From contig NZ_JH976435.1 in assembly GCF_000306965.1 (NCBI RefSeq), positions 121,670-162,947 of the forward strand: a DNA stretch of 41,278 nucleotides, read 5' to 3'. This document shows, piece by piece, positions 26,465 through 35,218 of this stretch. This DNA comes from Amphibacillus jilinensis Y1 (lineage in GTDB: Bacteria; Bacillota; Bacilli; Bacillales; Amphibacillaceae). Under the pieces are notes generated by a model. That model had not been told where the DNA came from and did no database searches. It was given only the letters and a program-made list of their open reading frames with translations. The translations under genes were made by a program, and so were the position numbers. Positions within the stretch are counted from its first letter, which is position 1. Each line of letters starts with the position of its first letter.

Positions 26465-26610
26465 CCGTCCATAAAATAACCGCCTCAAAATACAGAGTAC
26501 AGCAAATTTATTGGGTGGAGATAACGGACGCTAATGCCCTGATTTATTCAACTAACAATCAGTGGAAGAAGGACGAAAACTCCCACTGATTAAAGTTTCT
26601 TTTTATCTTT
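26465..26610 (+). repeat. Family A repeat (copy A5), murE leader
   Basis: One of the two fullest copies. CGTCCATAAA at the left, then CCTGATTTATTCAACTAAC. The central AATCAGTGG (26557-26565) can pair with CTGATT (26539-26544) on the left or CCACTGATT (26583-26591) on the right. It ends AGTTTCTTTTTATCT. It fills the spoVD-murE gap downstream of a likely promoter. Confidence 0.8.
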
Positions 26611-26687
26611 CGGCACTCATTAGCGGGTGTCGACTTTTTTGAGAGTCATGTTGTAAAAAATAAATTTAATGATAAGTGAGGATTACC

Positions 26688-28160
26688 ATGAAAAAATTAA
26701 AAGCGATTATTGATGATTTACCATTTCCTTATCGTGGATCGCATTTAACCAATCGAGATATTAAAGACATAAAAATAGATTCACGTGACGTGCAACCTAA
26801 TGATCTTTTTGTTTGTATAAGTGGTTATACTGTTGATGGCCATGACTTTGTTAAGCAAGCGGTTGATAAGGGGGCTGTCGCTATCATTGCAGAAAAAACA
26901 TTAGCTATAGACACAATTCCTGTTATCTATGTTAGAGACACTAAACGTGTATTAAGTTATTTAGCTAGTTATTTTTATGATCATCCTTCAAATGATTTAC
27001 ACTTAATCGGAATAACGGGGACGAATGGAAAAACATCGGTCAGCTATTTACTTGATGAGATTTTCACGTTAGCTATGAAAAAAACGGCTGTTATTGGAAC
27101 TATTCAAATGAAAATAGCTGAAAATACTTATCCAATTGCAAATACAACACCAGAACCAACCTATTTACAAAAAAGTTTTAAACAAATGGTTGATGTGAAT
27201 ATTGATCATTGTATGATGGAAGTATCATCACATGCATTGGAATTAGGGAGAGTAAACGGCTGTGATTTTGATCTAGCTATCTTTACAAATTTATCACAAG
27301 ATCATCTTGATTTTCATGAAACAATGGATGATTATTTAAAAGCAAAGCTACGTTTGTTTTATCAATTAGGGAATCGTTATCAACAATCACGTCCTAAATA
27401 TGCAGTGATTAATGGAGACGATCGTTATGCGAATGATTTTGCACATGCATCAAGCCAACCGGTGATTACATATGGACTAACGGATTCGAGTGACGTTTAT
27501 GCAGATCAAATTCAATTTTCTGCTAATGGGACGACCTTTGACTTGCATACTTTAAAAGGAAGCACCGAAATTAAAACAGATTTAATCGGTAAATTTAATG
27601 TGTACAACATGTTAGCAGCAGCGTCCGCAGCCCAATTGTCAGGAGTGGCTTTATCGACTATTAAACAGGGATTAGAACAGTCGAAAGGAGTGAGGGGACG
27701 ATTTGAAACCGTTAAAGGTGATCACCCTTTTGGTATCATTATTGATTATGCCCACACACCTGATTCATTAGAAAATGTTTTAGCAACGATACAATCTTTT
27801 GCTCAAGCGAAGATTTATCTTGTTATCGGCTGTGGAGGAGATCGTGATCGAACCAAACGACCATTGATGGCGGCGATTGGGGAGAAATATGCTGATTTTA
27901 CTATTCTTACTTCAGATAATCCAAGGTCTGAAGATCCGTTGGAAATTATTAGAGATATGAGAGAAGGGATGAAATCTAATCGCTATAAGATAGAAATTGA
28001 CAGAAAGCAAGCGATTAAGGATGCTGTTTCATTGGCTGAGTCTAATGATATTATCTTAATTGCAGGAAAAGGTCATGAAACGTATCAAATTATTGGTGAT
28101 CAGACGATTCATTTTGATGATTATCAAGTAGCTTTACAAGCAGTATCCGAAGGTCGCTGA
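26688..28160 (+). CDS. murE: UDP-MurNAc-tripeptide synthetase MurE (meso-DAP adding)
   Basis: 490 residues from ATG 26688; the upstream in-frame GTG at 26676 is inside the GTGAGG ribosome binding site. It adds meso-diaminopimelate to UDP-MurNAc-L-Ala-D-Glu using ATP. ATP loop TGTNGKT at 110-116; central motif ANTTPEPT near 148-155; Lys carbamylation region FDLAIFTNLSQDHLDFH. The substrate motif DNPR (410-413), followed by SEDP, marks meso-DAP rather than Lys specificity. First of a murE-murF-mraY-murD run. Confidence 0.96.
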   Translation: MKKLKAIIDDLPFPYRGSHLTNRDIKDIKIDSRDVQPNDLFVCISGYTVDGHDFVKQAVDKGAVAIIAEKTLAIDTIPVIYVRDTKRVLSYLASYFYDHPSNDLHLIGITGTNGKTSVSYLLDEIFTLAMKKTAVIGTIQMKIAENTYPIANTTPEPTYLQKSFKQMVDVNIDHCMMEVSSHALELGRVNGCDFDLAIFTNLSQDHLDFHETMDDYLKAKLRLFYQLGNRYQQSRPKYAVINGDDRYANDFAHASSQPVITYGLTDSSDVYADQIQFSANGTTFDLHTLKGSTEIKTDLIGKFNVYNMLAAASAAQLSGVALSTIKQGLEQSKGVRGRFETVKGDHPFGIIIDYAHTPDSLENVLATIQSFAQAKIYLVIGCGGDRDRTKRPLMAAIGEKYADFTILTSDNPRSEDPLEIIRDMREGMKSNRYKIEIDRKQAIKDAVSLAESNDIILIAGKGHETYQIIGDQTIHFDDYQVALQAVSEGR

Positions 28161-28188
28161 ACATAAGCATGAAAGGAAGTTATTGATC

Positions 28189-29532
28189 GTGTTTTCTTTT
28201 TCGTTTATAAAAAATATATTTTCGCAAATAGATGGTGAGTATAATAATATCAAAACAATAGCAGGAGTAGGTACAGATACGCGCAACGATTTAGCTTCTT
28301 TATTATTTGTTCCGCTTAAAGGCCCTACATTTGATGGGCATGATTACCTAAATAAAGCTATTGAAAAAGGGGCAGTGGCAGCATTATGGCAAAAAAGCAA
28401 ACCGCGTCCAGCTGACATACCTGACCAATTCCCCTTAATTATCGTTAATGATACGTTACAAGCTTTACAAGAGCTTGCCTTGGCTTATCGTAACTGGATT
28501 AATCCTAAAGTGATAGCTATAACGGGATCGAACGGCAAGACGACAACGAAAGATATAATAGCATCAATTTGTAATCAAGGCTACCAAATTCACTTTACTA
28601 AAGGAAATTTGAATAATCATATTGGTGTTCCGCTTACTATATTGTCAATGCCCGCCGAGACGGAAGTACTTATTGTTGAGATGGGAATGAATCACTTTGG
28701 TGAAATTGAGAGACTTTCTAATATAGCTATTCCAGATGTCGCAGTAATCACAAATATTGGAGAGTCCCATATTGAAAATTTAGGTTCTAGAAAAGGGATA
28801 GCCCAAGCCAAACGAGAAATAACAAGTGGTTTGAAAAAAGATGGTCTACTTATTTATGATGGTGATGAGCCATTACTGTGCAGTAATTATCCTTATCACG
28901 TTCGAACAGTAGGGTTCTCAAGCGAGAACGATATGGTATTAACAGATCTTAACCAGAAGAGTGAGCATACAAAATTTCGGATAAATGTGAGTGAAACGAT
29001 ATTTTCTGTTCCTTTATTGGGTAAGCATCATGCTAAAAATGCTGCCTACGGGATTGGGATTGGTCATGTGCTAGGTATTAATGATGAACGTATTCAAGAG
29101 GGATTAAATCAATTAAAAACAACGGATATGCGTTTTCAAATAATCAAAGGGCAAGAAGAAACAACATTAATTAATGATGCTTATAATGCATCACCAACGT
29201 CAATGTTAGCGGCGATCAATGTGTTAAATTCAATGTCACACTTTAGAAAAAAGATTTTAATTTTAGGTGACATGTTTGAACTAGGCGAACATGCCCAAGC
29301 GTTTCACAATGATATAGGTAAAGCTATTCCAACATCAATTGATTATCTTTGTACATTAGGTGATTATGCACGCTATATTAGCGAATCAGCAGGAATTGAT
29401 GCCCAGCATTTTGAAACAGAAGACCATTTGGTTGCGTTCTTAGTTAAGCAATTATCTGCTGAAACGATTATGCTCTTCAAAGCGTCACGCGGCATGAAAT
29501 TTGAGCAAATAATTGATCGATTAAAGAAATAG
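28189..29532 (+). CDS. murF: UDP-MurNAc-pentapeptide synthetase MurF
   Basis: About 447 residues. It adds D-Ala-D-Ala to UDP-MurNAc-tripeptide, the last cytoplasmic step before MraY. ATP loop [10 protein letters not shown] near 110-119, [12 protein letters not shown] near 142-153, and [10 protein letters not shown] near 164-173 are MurF-type. The GTG at 28189 is preferred (nine bases after AAGGAAG); a TTG at 28183 is the alternative. In B. subtilis murF lies outside the dcw cluster next to ddl, whereas here it sits between murE and mraY, as in many other bacteria. Confidence 0.94.
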   Translation: MFSFSFIKNIFSQIDGEYNNIKTIAGVGTDTRNDLASLLFVPLKGPTFDGHDYLNKAIEKGAVAALWQKSKPRPADIPDQFPLIIVNDTLQALQELALAYRNWINPKVIAITGSNGKTTTKDIIASICNQGYQIHFTKGNLNNHIGVPLTILSMPAETEVLIVEMGMNHFGEIERLSNIAIPDVAVITNIGESHIENLGSRKGIAQAKREITSGLKKDGLLIYDGDEPLLCSNYPYHVRTVGFSSENDMVLTDLNQKSEHTKFRINVSETIFSVPLLGKHHAKNAAYGIGIGHVLGINDERIQEGLNQLKTTDMRFQIIKGQEETTLINDAYNASPTSMLAAINVLNSMSHFRKKILILGDMFELGEHAQAFHNDIGKAIPTSIDYLCTLGDYARYISESAGIDAQHFETEDHLVAFLVKQLSAETIMLFKASRGMKFEQIIDRLKK

Positions 29533-29596
29533 ATTGTTATCAAGACAGATCATGCGATTTGGACGGTTAACAGGATATATATTAGGAGGAAGCGAT

Positions 29597-30580
29597 ATGA
29601 ATCAATATTTTTTACTGATTACGATTGGCATAGCATTTTTAATTACCGTCCTTGCTTCACCTGTTGTTATTCCTTTTTTAAGAAGGTTAAAGTTTGGACA
29701 GAGTATACGTGAAGAAGGCCCTAAATCCCATATGAAGAAGACAGGGACACCAACAATGGGTGGTCTAATGATTATATTAAGCATTATCATTACGAGCTTG
29801 TATATGTATAGTCGTATTGTAGACAATCCTTTCACAAGAGAAATGAATTTAATCATGGTCGTACTAATTGGGTATGGATTATTGGGATTTCTTGATGATT
29901 TCATTAAAGTTGTTTTAAAGCGAAATTTAGGTTTGACCTCAAAGCAAAAATTAATTGGGCAACTAGCTGTTGCAGTTTTATTCTATGTAATTTTGAGAAC
30001 AGGCGATATTTCAACAGCCTTATCGATTCCTGGAACAGGGTATCAATTAGAACTTGGGATATTATATCCATTGCTCGTTGTCGTCATTATTGTCGGTACA
30101 TCTAATGCTGTTAATTTAACTGATGGATTAGACGGCCTTGTGTCAGGTAATGCTGTTATCGCCTTTGGTGCATTTGGCATTTTAGCTTGGTCAGTGAATG
30201 GACCATTAGAAGTTGCGATATTTGCATTAGCTGTAGTTGGGGCATTACTAGGGTTTCTTGTATTTAATGCACATCCTGCGAAGGTGTTTATGGGGGATAC
30301 AGGTTCATTAGCATTAGGAGGTGCCCTTGCTGCTATCGCCATTTTGATGCAACTGGAAGTGTTATTAATTATCATTGGTGGTATTTTTGTTATTGAAACA
30401 CTGTCTGTTATGCTTCAAGTTTTTTCATTTAAAACACGAGGGAAACGTATTTTTCTGATGAGTCCCTTACATCATCATTATGAATTAAAAGGATGGTCTG
30501 AATGGCGAGTCGTTATGACTTTTTGGTTAGCTGGTCTTATATTGGCTATGTTAGGATTATACTTAGAGGTGTGGGCTTAA
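29597..30580 (+). CDS. mraY: Phospho-MurNAc-pentapeptide transferase MraY
   Basis: 327 residues from ATG 29597, preceded by AGGAGG; a longer frame from 29534 adds 21 unlikely residues. A ten-segment membrane enzyme that links phospho-MurNAc-pentapeptide to undecaprenyl phosphate, giving lipid I. Conserved motifs: [16 protein letters not shown] near 43-58, the Asp pair in GFLDDFIK near 99-106, NLTDGLDGL near 174-182, and [20 protein letters not shown] near 217-236. murD begins on the base after its stop. Confidence 0.96.
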   Translation: MNQYFLLITIGIAFLITVLASPVVIPFLRRLKFGQSIREEGPKSHMKKTGTPTMGGLMIILSIIITSLYMYSRIVDNPFTREMNLIMVVLIGYGLLGFLDDFIKVVLKRNLGLTSKQKLIGQLAVAVLFYVILRTGDISTALSIPGTGYQLELGILYPLLVVVIIVGTSNAVNLTDGLDGLVSGNAVIAFGAFGILAWSVNGPLEVAIFALAVVGALLGFLVFNAHPAKVFMGDTGSLALGGALAAIAILMQLEVLLIIIGGIFVIETLSVMLQVFSFKTRGKRIFLMSPLHHHYELKGWSEWRVVMTFWLAGLILAMLGLYLEVWA

Positions 30581-31927
30581 ATGAATAAACTCAAGAATTT
30601 TCCGTATAAACGTGTATTAGTATTAGGTTTGGCTAAAAGTGGGACTGCAACATGTAATGTTCTCTCAAGAAATGGTGTACATGTTATTGCCAATGATTTA
30701 AAGGCGCAGGAAGCTGACCCTGAAATTGCTCAATTAAAAGCAAAAGGGATCGAACTTGTTTTAGGAGAACACCCCTTATCACTATTGGATCAAGTTGATT
30801 TAGTTATTAAGAATCCTGGGATTCCCTATCATAATGAGATGATCAGTGAGGCTGCATCTAAAGGCATCCCTATTTGGACAGAGATTGAATGTTTAAATTA
30901 CTTAATAGATAATCCTATTCTTGCGATTACTGGTTCTAATGGGAAAACAACAACTACTACTTTATGTCATGATATATTGCGTCAGAGCCAACAACCTGTT
31001 CAATTAGCAGGGAACATTGGTCGAGTAGCTATCGAAGTAGCTGAGCAGTTAAAAGATAATGAGAAGCTTGTATTGGAATTGTCTTCTTTTCAGTTGAAAG
31101 GTGTTATGACATTCAAACCTAAGATCGCTGTTTTCTTAAATTTATTTGAGGCACATTTGGACTACCATGGCGATTTTCTAGACTATCAGCAGGCCAAAGC
31201 TAATATTTTTGCGCAATTAACAGCTGAAGATTATCTTGTTTATAATGCAGATGATGCACGTGTTTCTAAGTTAGTTCAATCGAGTACTGCGACACGGGTT
31301 CCATTTAGTACAACAACAAAACTTGATGATGGCGCATGGGCAGATAAGACACATATTTACTTTAAAGATCAAAAGATAATAGATCTTACGTCGATTCGTT
31401 TAGTCGGTGCACATAACTTGGAAAATATTTTAGCAAGTGTTGCCTCAACGTTACTTTTAGGAGCAACAGTTGAAGGAATTAGAGAGACATTAACGACATT
31501 CAATGGTGTCAAGCACCGCTTGCAATTTGTCGCGGAAAAACAAGGACGCTTGTTTTATAATGATTCAAAGGCAACCAATATATTGGCAAGTTCTAAAGCG
31601 CTAACGGCTTTTAATAAACCTATCCATCTCATTGCAGGTGGTTTAGATAGAGGCAATGGTTTTGATGATCTTATTCCTTTTTTAGACCATGTTAAGGGCA
31701 TGTACCTTTATGGACAGACTGCCGATAAACTGGCTGTTGCTGGAAAGAAAGCCAAAATTAAAGAAGTGTTAACTGGCGAGACTTTACAAAATATGGTTGA
31801 ATCAGCCTATCAAAATGCCCAACCAGGTGAAGTTATTTTACTTTCTCCTGCTTGTGCAAGCTGGGATCAATTTAAAACATTTGAAGAACGCGGTGACATG
31901 TTTATCAAGCTCGTGCATACACTTTAG
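30581..31927 (+). CDS. murD: UDP-MurNAc-L-alanine:D-glutamate ligase MurD
   Basis: 448 residues. It adds D-Glu to UDP-MurNAc-L-Ala. N-terminal UDP-binding segment VLVLGLAKSGTATCNVL near 13-29; ATP loop [13 protein letters not shown] near 115-127; FLNLFEAHLDYH near 187-198; C-terminal LSPACASWDQFKTFEERGDMF near 421-441. ATG directly abuts the mraY stop (TAAATG). Followed after 50 bases by spoVE. Confidence 0.96.
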   Translation: MNKLKNFPYKRVLVLGLAKSGTATCNVLSRNGVHVIANDLKAQEADPEIAQLKAKGIELVLGEHPLSLLDQVDLVIKNPGIPYHNEMISEAASKGIPIWTEIECLNYLIDNPILAITGSNGKTTTTTLCHDILRQSQQPVQLAGNIGRVAIEVAEQLKDNEKLVLELSSFQLKGVMTFKPKIAVFLNLFEAHLDYHGDFLDYQQAKANIFAQLTAEDYLVYNADDARVSKLVQSSTATRVPFSTTTKLDDGAWADKTHIYFKDQKIIDLTSIRLVGAHNLENILASVASTLLLGATVEGIRETLTTFNGVKHRLQFVAEKQGRLFYNDSKATNILASSKALTAFNKPIHLIAGGLDRGNGFDDLIPFLDHVKGMYLYGQTADKLAVAGKKAKIKEVLTGETLQNMVESAYQNAQPGEVILLSPACASWDQFKTFEERGDMFIKLVHTL

Positions 31928-31977
31928 TAAAACAAGCTATCGGTTTTGCGATTCGCTATAAATTAGGAAGTGTTTGC

Positions 31978-33075
31978 ATGAAAAGAGAGCATAATATGGA
32001 TTGGAAGCTAGCGGTGAGTATATATTTATTAGTTTCAGTAGGGATTATTATGGTTTACAGTGCCTCAAGCATATGGGCAACTTATCGATTTGAAGACGGT
32101 TTTTACTTTGCAAAAAGGCAGTTTTTGTTTGCCTCGATAGGCCTGTTAGCTATGTATGGAGTGAGTCAAATTCCTTATCATACATGGCGTCTATATGCTA
32201 AGCATATACTTATTTTTTGTTTTCTGTTACTTGGTCTCGTTCTCATTCCTGGAATTGGGTTAGTAAGAGGTGGAGCAAGAAGCTGGATTGGTGTAGGTGC
32301 TTTTAGCATACAACCTGCTGAATTTATTAAATTAGGATTACTTATTTTCTTAGCTGATGTGATTGCTGATCGACAGAAAAAAATCACTTTATTTTTGAAA
32401 GGTTTTGCCCCGTTGTTATTATTAATACTGGTTTGCTTTGGCTTGATTATGTTGCAGCCTGATTTAGGGACGGGTGTTGTATTGGTTTCCTCTTGCGTCA
32501 TCATCTTATTTATATCTGGAGCAAAGATAAAGCACTTTGCTTATCTTGGTATAGTCGGTGCTCTTGGTTTTGCAGGTTTAATTGCTTCTGCTCCCTATCG
32601 GATCAATCGCATTACTGCTTTTCTAAATCCGTGGGAAGATCCACTGGGCAATGGATTTCAAATTATTCAATCGCTATATGCGATCGGGCCAGGTGGATTA
32701 TTTGGTTTAGGTTTTGGTGAAAGCTTTCAAAAGTATTTCTATTTACCTGAACCACATAATGATTTTATATTTGCCATTATCGCGGAAGAGTTAGGTTTTA
32801 TTGGTGCGACAATAATATTGTTATTTTTTCTGTATTTACTATGGAGGGGTGTCAGAATTGGCTTAAATGCCCCAGATAAATTTGGCTCTCTTCTAGCTAT
32901 CGGCATCGTTTCAATGATTAGTTTGCAAGTAGCTATTAACATCAGCGTTGTTATTGGATTAATCCCTGTAACGGGTATAACTTTACCATTTTTAAGTTAC
33001 GGTGGTTCATCGTTAACGCTCACACTAGCTTCGATGGGAATTGTTTTAAATATAAGTAGATATTGCCATTATTAA
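31978..33075 (+). CDS. spoVE: SpoVE, SEDS glycosyltransferase for spore cortex
   Basis: 365 residues, about ten membrane segments, SEDS (FtsW/RodA/SpoVE) family. Highly similar to B. subtilis SpoVE: YSASSIWATYRFEDGFYFAK, the long loop NPWEDPLGNGFQIIQSLYAI, LPEPHNDFIFAIIAEELGFI, and ITLPFLSYGGSSLTLTLASM. It polymerises lipid II into cortex glycan with SpoVD. Whether it also replaces FtsW in vegetative division cannot be told; no second SEDS gene is in the window, and ftsW is missing next to ylaN where B. subtilis has it. murG and murB, which follow in B. subtilis, are absent. Confidence 0.93.
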   Translation: MKREHNMDWKLAVSIYLLVSVGIIMVYSASSIWATYRFEDGFYFAKRQFLFASIGLLAMYGVSQIPYHTWRLYAKHILIFCFLLLGLVLIPGIGLVRGGARSWIGVGAFSIQPAEFIKLGLLIFLADVIADRQKKITLFLKGFAPLLLLILVCFGLIMLQPDLGTGVVLVSSCVIILFISGAKIKHFAYLGIVGALGFAGLIASAPYRINRITAFLNPWEDPLGNGFQIIQSLYAIGPGGLFGLGFGESFQKYFYLPEPHNDFIFAIIAEELGFIGATIILLFFLYLLWRGVRIGLNAPDKFGSLLAIGIVSMISLQVAINISVVIGLIPVTGITLPFLSYGGSSLTLTLASMGIVLNISRYCHY

Positions 33076-33126
33076 TGTGGAAAATGAAAAATGCTTGTTA
33101 GATTTTGTTTTATATAGATATACTTC

Positions 33127-33200
33127 CGTAAAAGGTGTCTCAAAATAGAGAGTAGAGCTCATCTATTTAGCCGGGAGATAATGAGCGCTAAGTTCAGATA
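33127..33200 (+). repeat. Family A repeat, 5' half (copy A6)
   Basis: It matches the left half of other copies (CTCAAAATAGAGAG, ATTTAGCCGGGAGATAATG). It breaks off after GCGCTAAG; the CTGATTCACTCAAC part and distal hairpin are gone. GCTCAT/ATGAGC can pair inside it. Confidence 0.6.
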
Positions 33201-33240
33201 GAAAAAAAGATAGTGTCACTTATTGAAGGTTTATTAAAAC

Positions 33241-33289
33241 TTTAAAATAGCATCATGGCGTTTTTAAAAACGCATGATGCTATTTTAAA
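33241..33289. terminator. Near-perfect 49-base palindrome after spoVE
   Basis: Arms 33241-33265 and 33266-33289 pair over 24 bp with one bulged G and essentially no loop (TTTTTAAAAA centre). The outer arm is AT-rich, so it may end the murE-spoVE transcript. The symmetric, loopless form is unusual for a simple terminator. Confidence 0.6.
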
Positions 33290-33469
33290 TTGGAACCGTT
33301 AGTATGTCATGCTATTGATTGCTTAAAAAATTTGATGACTTATTTATTAAATTGAAAGGACTTCAATTTAATTATGGTAGCAGTTTATAATTAAATGAAT
33401 GGTGACGATAATCATAGTGAAATTCAATCGATTTACTCATGAAAATAGAAAGTAATTTAATAAGAATTA

Positions 33470-33512
33470 TGCTATACTTTATTTAACTATTTTTAAATGA
33501 AGAAATAGTTAA
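33470..33512 (+). promoter_or_regulatory. Extended -10 promoter and 5' hairpin upstream of divIB
   Basis: TGCTATACT (33470-33478) is an extended -10; no clear -35. The predicted start near 33485 falls in a perfect 10-bp hairpin, TTAACTATTT (33483-33492) / AAATAGTTAA (33503-33512), which would sit at the very 5' end of a 225-base leader. Confidence 0.5.
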
Positions 33513-33710
33513 GAGGCAACAATTAATAGATGATTTTGTTAACTTTTACTGATAATGAAATAGTACGTAAACCTCTATTTCACACGCTAAAAAGTGTTTA
33601 AAAAGCGAATCAGTTATAGGTTGTTGTTTCACATAAGGCAAGGTTTAGTTTTAAAAGCTAAAAACAATTAAGCTTCTGCTTTTATTCAGATAAAAAAAGG
33701 AAGATACGGG

Positions 33711-34514
33711 ATGGAAGATGAAAAAGTAGTCTCGATAGAGGAGCGCATTCCTAAATTAAAGGAAGCGCGTCGTAAAAAAACGAATCGTCGCTTAATATTC
33801 TATTTATGTTTGTTCTTTGTTTTAATTTCCATTGTGGTCTATCTACAATCACCATTGAGTTATGTAAGTGAAATAAATGTTGCTGGACAAGAATACGTCA
33901 GTATTGAAGAGATCATCGAATATAGTCGATTATCAAACGATGATAACATATGGGGCTTTCGTACAAGTGACATAGAAGATAATATTAAAGAGCTTCCGGA
34001 AATTAAAGATGCAGAAGTGAGAAGGATTCTTCCTAATCATATAAAAATAACAGTTGATGAATTGGATAAAGTCGCTTATTTAAATGAGGGACGATATGTT
34101 TATCCATTATTAGAAAATGGGAAAACATTAGAGTCATTTCGAATCACTGATTGGCAAGGTGATGCTCCTTTACTGTTTAATTTTAATGATCAAGAATATT
34201 TGACGATGTTGACTGAGCAACTTGTCCAACTCCCTTCCTTTATTGTCAGCCATATCTCAGAAATTTATTGGGAACCAAGTGATACGAATCCTTTTATACT
34301 TAGAATGTTTATGACTGATGGTTTTGAAGTGGTCACAAGTATTCGTAATTTTAGTGCTAACATGAGTAGTTATCCCTCAATTGTTAGTCAGTTAGATGAT
34401 GTTGGTGATGGTATCATTGAGATAGGAGAAGGTGGCGCTGTCTTCAATACATATGAATCAATGAAAGATAATGAGGTAGACGAAGAGGATGAAAACGACG
34501 ATGATGAAGGGTAA
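33711..34514 (+). CDS. divIB: Cell division protein DivIB (FtsQ family)
   Basis: 267 residues. A basic cytoplasmic N-terminus (KEARRKKTNRR), one membrane segment about 27-45, then a POTRA domain (SEINVAGQEYVSIEEIIEYS, about 53-120) and the beta domain to about 235. The C-terminal tail is strongly acidic (DNEVDEEDENDDDEG). It acts with FtsL and DivIC at the septum to activate PBP2B-FtsW, and is needed in sporulation. Short of a few residues relative to other DivIB proteins but complete. Confidence 0.93.
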   Translation: MEDEKVVSIEERIPKLKEARRKKTNRRLIFYLCLFFVLISIVVYLQSPLSYVSEINVAGQEYVSIEEIIEYSRLSNDDNIWGFRTSDIEDNIKELPEIKDAEVRRILPNHIKITVDELDKVAYLNEGRYVYPLLENGKTLESFRITDWQGDAPLLFNFNDQEYLTMLTEQLVQLPSFIVSHISEIYWEPSDTNPFILRMFMTDGFEVVTSIRNFSANMSSYPSIVSQLDDVGDGIIEIGEGGAVFNTYESMKDNEVDEEDENDDDEG

Positions 34515-34554
34515 ACAACTAATTTTTTTGTTAGTTTTATCATAGATAACCTGT

Positions 34555-34691
34555 TCGTAAAACACTGGTCTGAAAACAAGAGAAGAGGTAAACTAGGTAG
34601 GTGATAATGGACGCAAATGCCCTGATTCACTCAACTAACAATCAGTGGGTGAAAAACGAAACTGTCCAATGATTGAAAATTCGTTTTATCT
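34555..34691 (+). repeat. Family A repeat (copy A7)
   Basis: Full-length copy: GTTCGTAAAA, then GATAATGGACGCAAATGC, CCTGATTCACTCAACTAAC, AATCAGTGGG and a weaker right arm CCAATGATTG. It ends TTCGTTTTATCT. Confidence 0.8.
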
Positions 34692-34802
34692 CACGATTTC
34701 TTTTTAATGTAGTTATCTTGTTAACATTTATAGGGAAGCAATTGATAGTAGATCTTTTTTTGTAGCTGTTTTAGCTTTAGGTTTTCGTTTGTTAAAAAAT
34801 GT

Positions 34803-34811
34803 TGCTATAAT
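34803..34811 (+). promoter_or_regulatory. Extended -10 promoter upstream of ftsA
   Basis: TGCTATAAT is a perfect extended -10 (TGN plus TATAAT). No good -35 is seen. It would give a leader of about 400 bases for ftsA-ftsZ. Further -10-like sites occur at 34910 and 34940. Confidence 0.5.
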
Positions 34812-35218
34812 TAGAAGGTAGCTGTATGTTAATTGTCTAAATAAAAAAGAAAAAAATGAAGGGAACAGGTCGATACGTGTAGAATAGTGTAAATATCATA
34901 TAATTAAAATATACTATTAATAGTCTAGCAATTAAATGGTATACTATTAAGAAGAATATTTTAATTGCTTTTTAAATAATGGTTCAATTAAAGTTGGCAA
35001 ATAGGAATCAAAAATTAAGGTGATGGACTTTTTAAGATCAACGTGTAAGTTTTCATTACATGGGGATTTAGGAAACGAGTCAGTTAAGTAAATAGATGCC
35101 ACTTAGCATTTGGTACCATTTTGAGTATCCTCTAAAAGTATGAGTGATAACTTTAACGAGATTAAAGAATATTAAAAGTTAGTAAATATTGACGTGTAGA
35201 TTGGGAGGTGCCTTACTT

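Larger units (their letters stand above)
33076..33710. other. Gap where murG-murB lie in B. subtilis
   Basis: 635 bases with no protein-coding remnant of murG or murB recognised. It contains a half copy of repeat A (33127-33200), a 49-base palindrome (33241-33289), an extended -10 promoter (33470-33478) with a hairpin just downstream, then AT-rich sequence up to divIB. Confidence 0.7.
34515..35218. other. Gap between divIB and ftsA
   Basis: About 700 bases, mostly AT-rich. ylxW, ylxX and sbp, which occupy this place in B. subtilis, are not found. It contains a family A repeat (34555-34691), an extended -10 at 34803-34811, and two copies of TATACTATTAA exactly 30 bases apart (34910, 34940). 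Confidence 0.65.

Noticed and set aside
29602-30375. Long antisense frames (100 and 110 codons) opposite mraY
   Set aside because: Shadows of a well-supported membrane protein gene; no ribosome binding sites.
33531-33599. 22-codon ORF in the divIB leader
   Set aside because: The nearest purine-rich site is too far from its ATG and the sequence shows no coding character.
34951-34959. Sigma-H -10 (GAAGAATAT) upstream of ftsA
   Set aside because: It fits the -10 pattern, but there is no AGGA-type -35 at the right distance.
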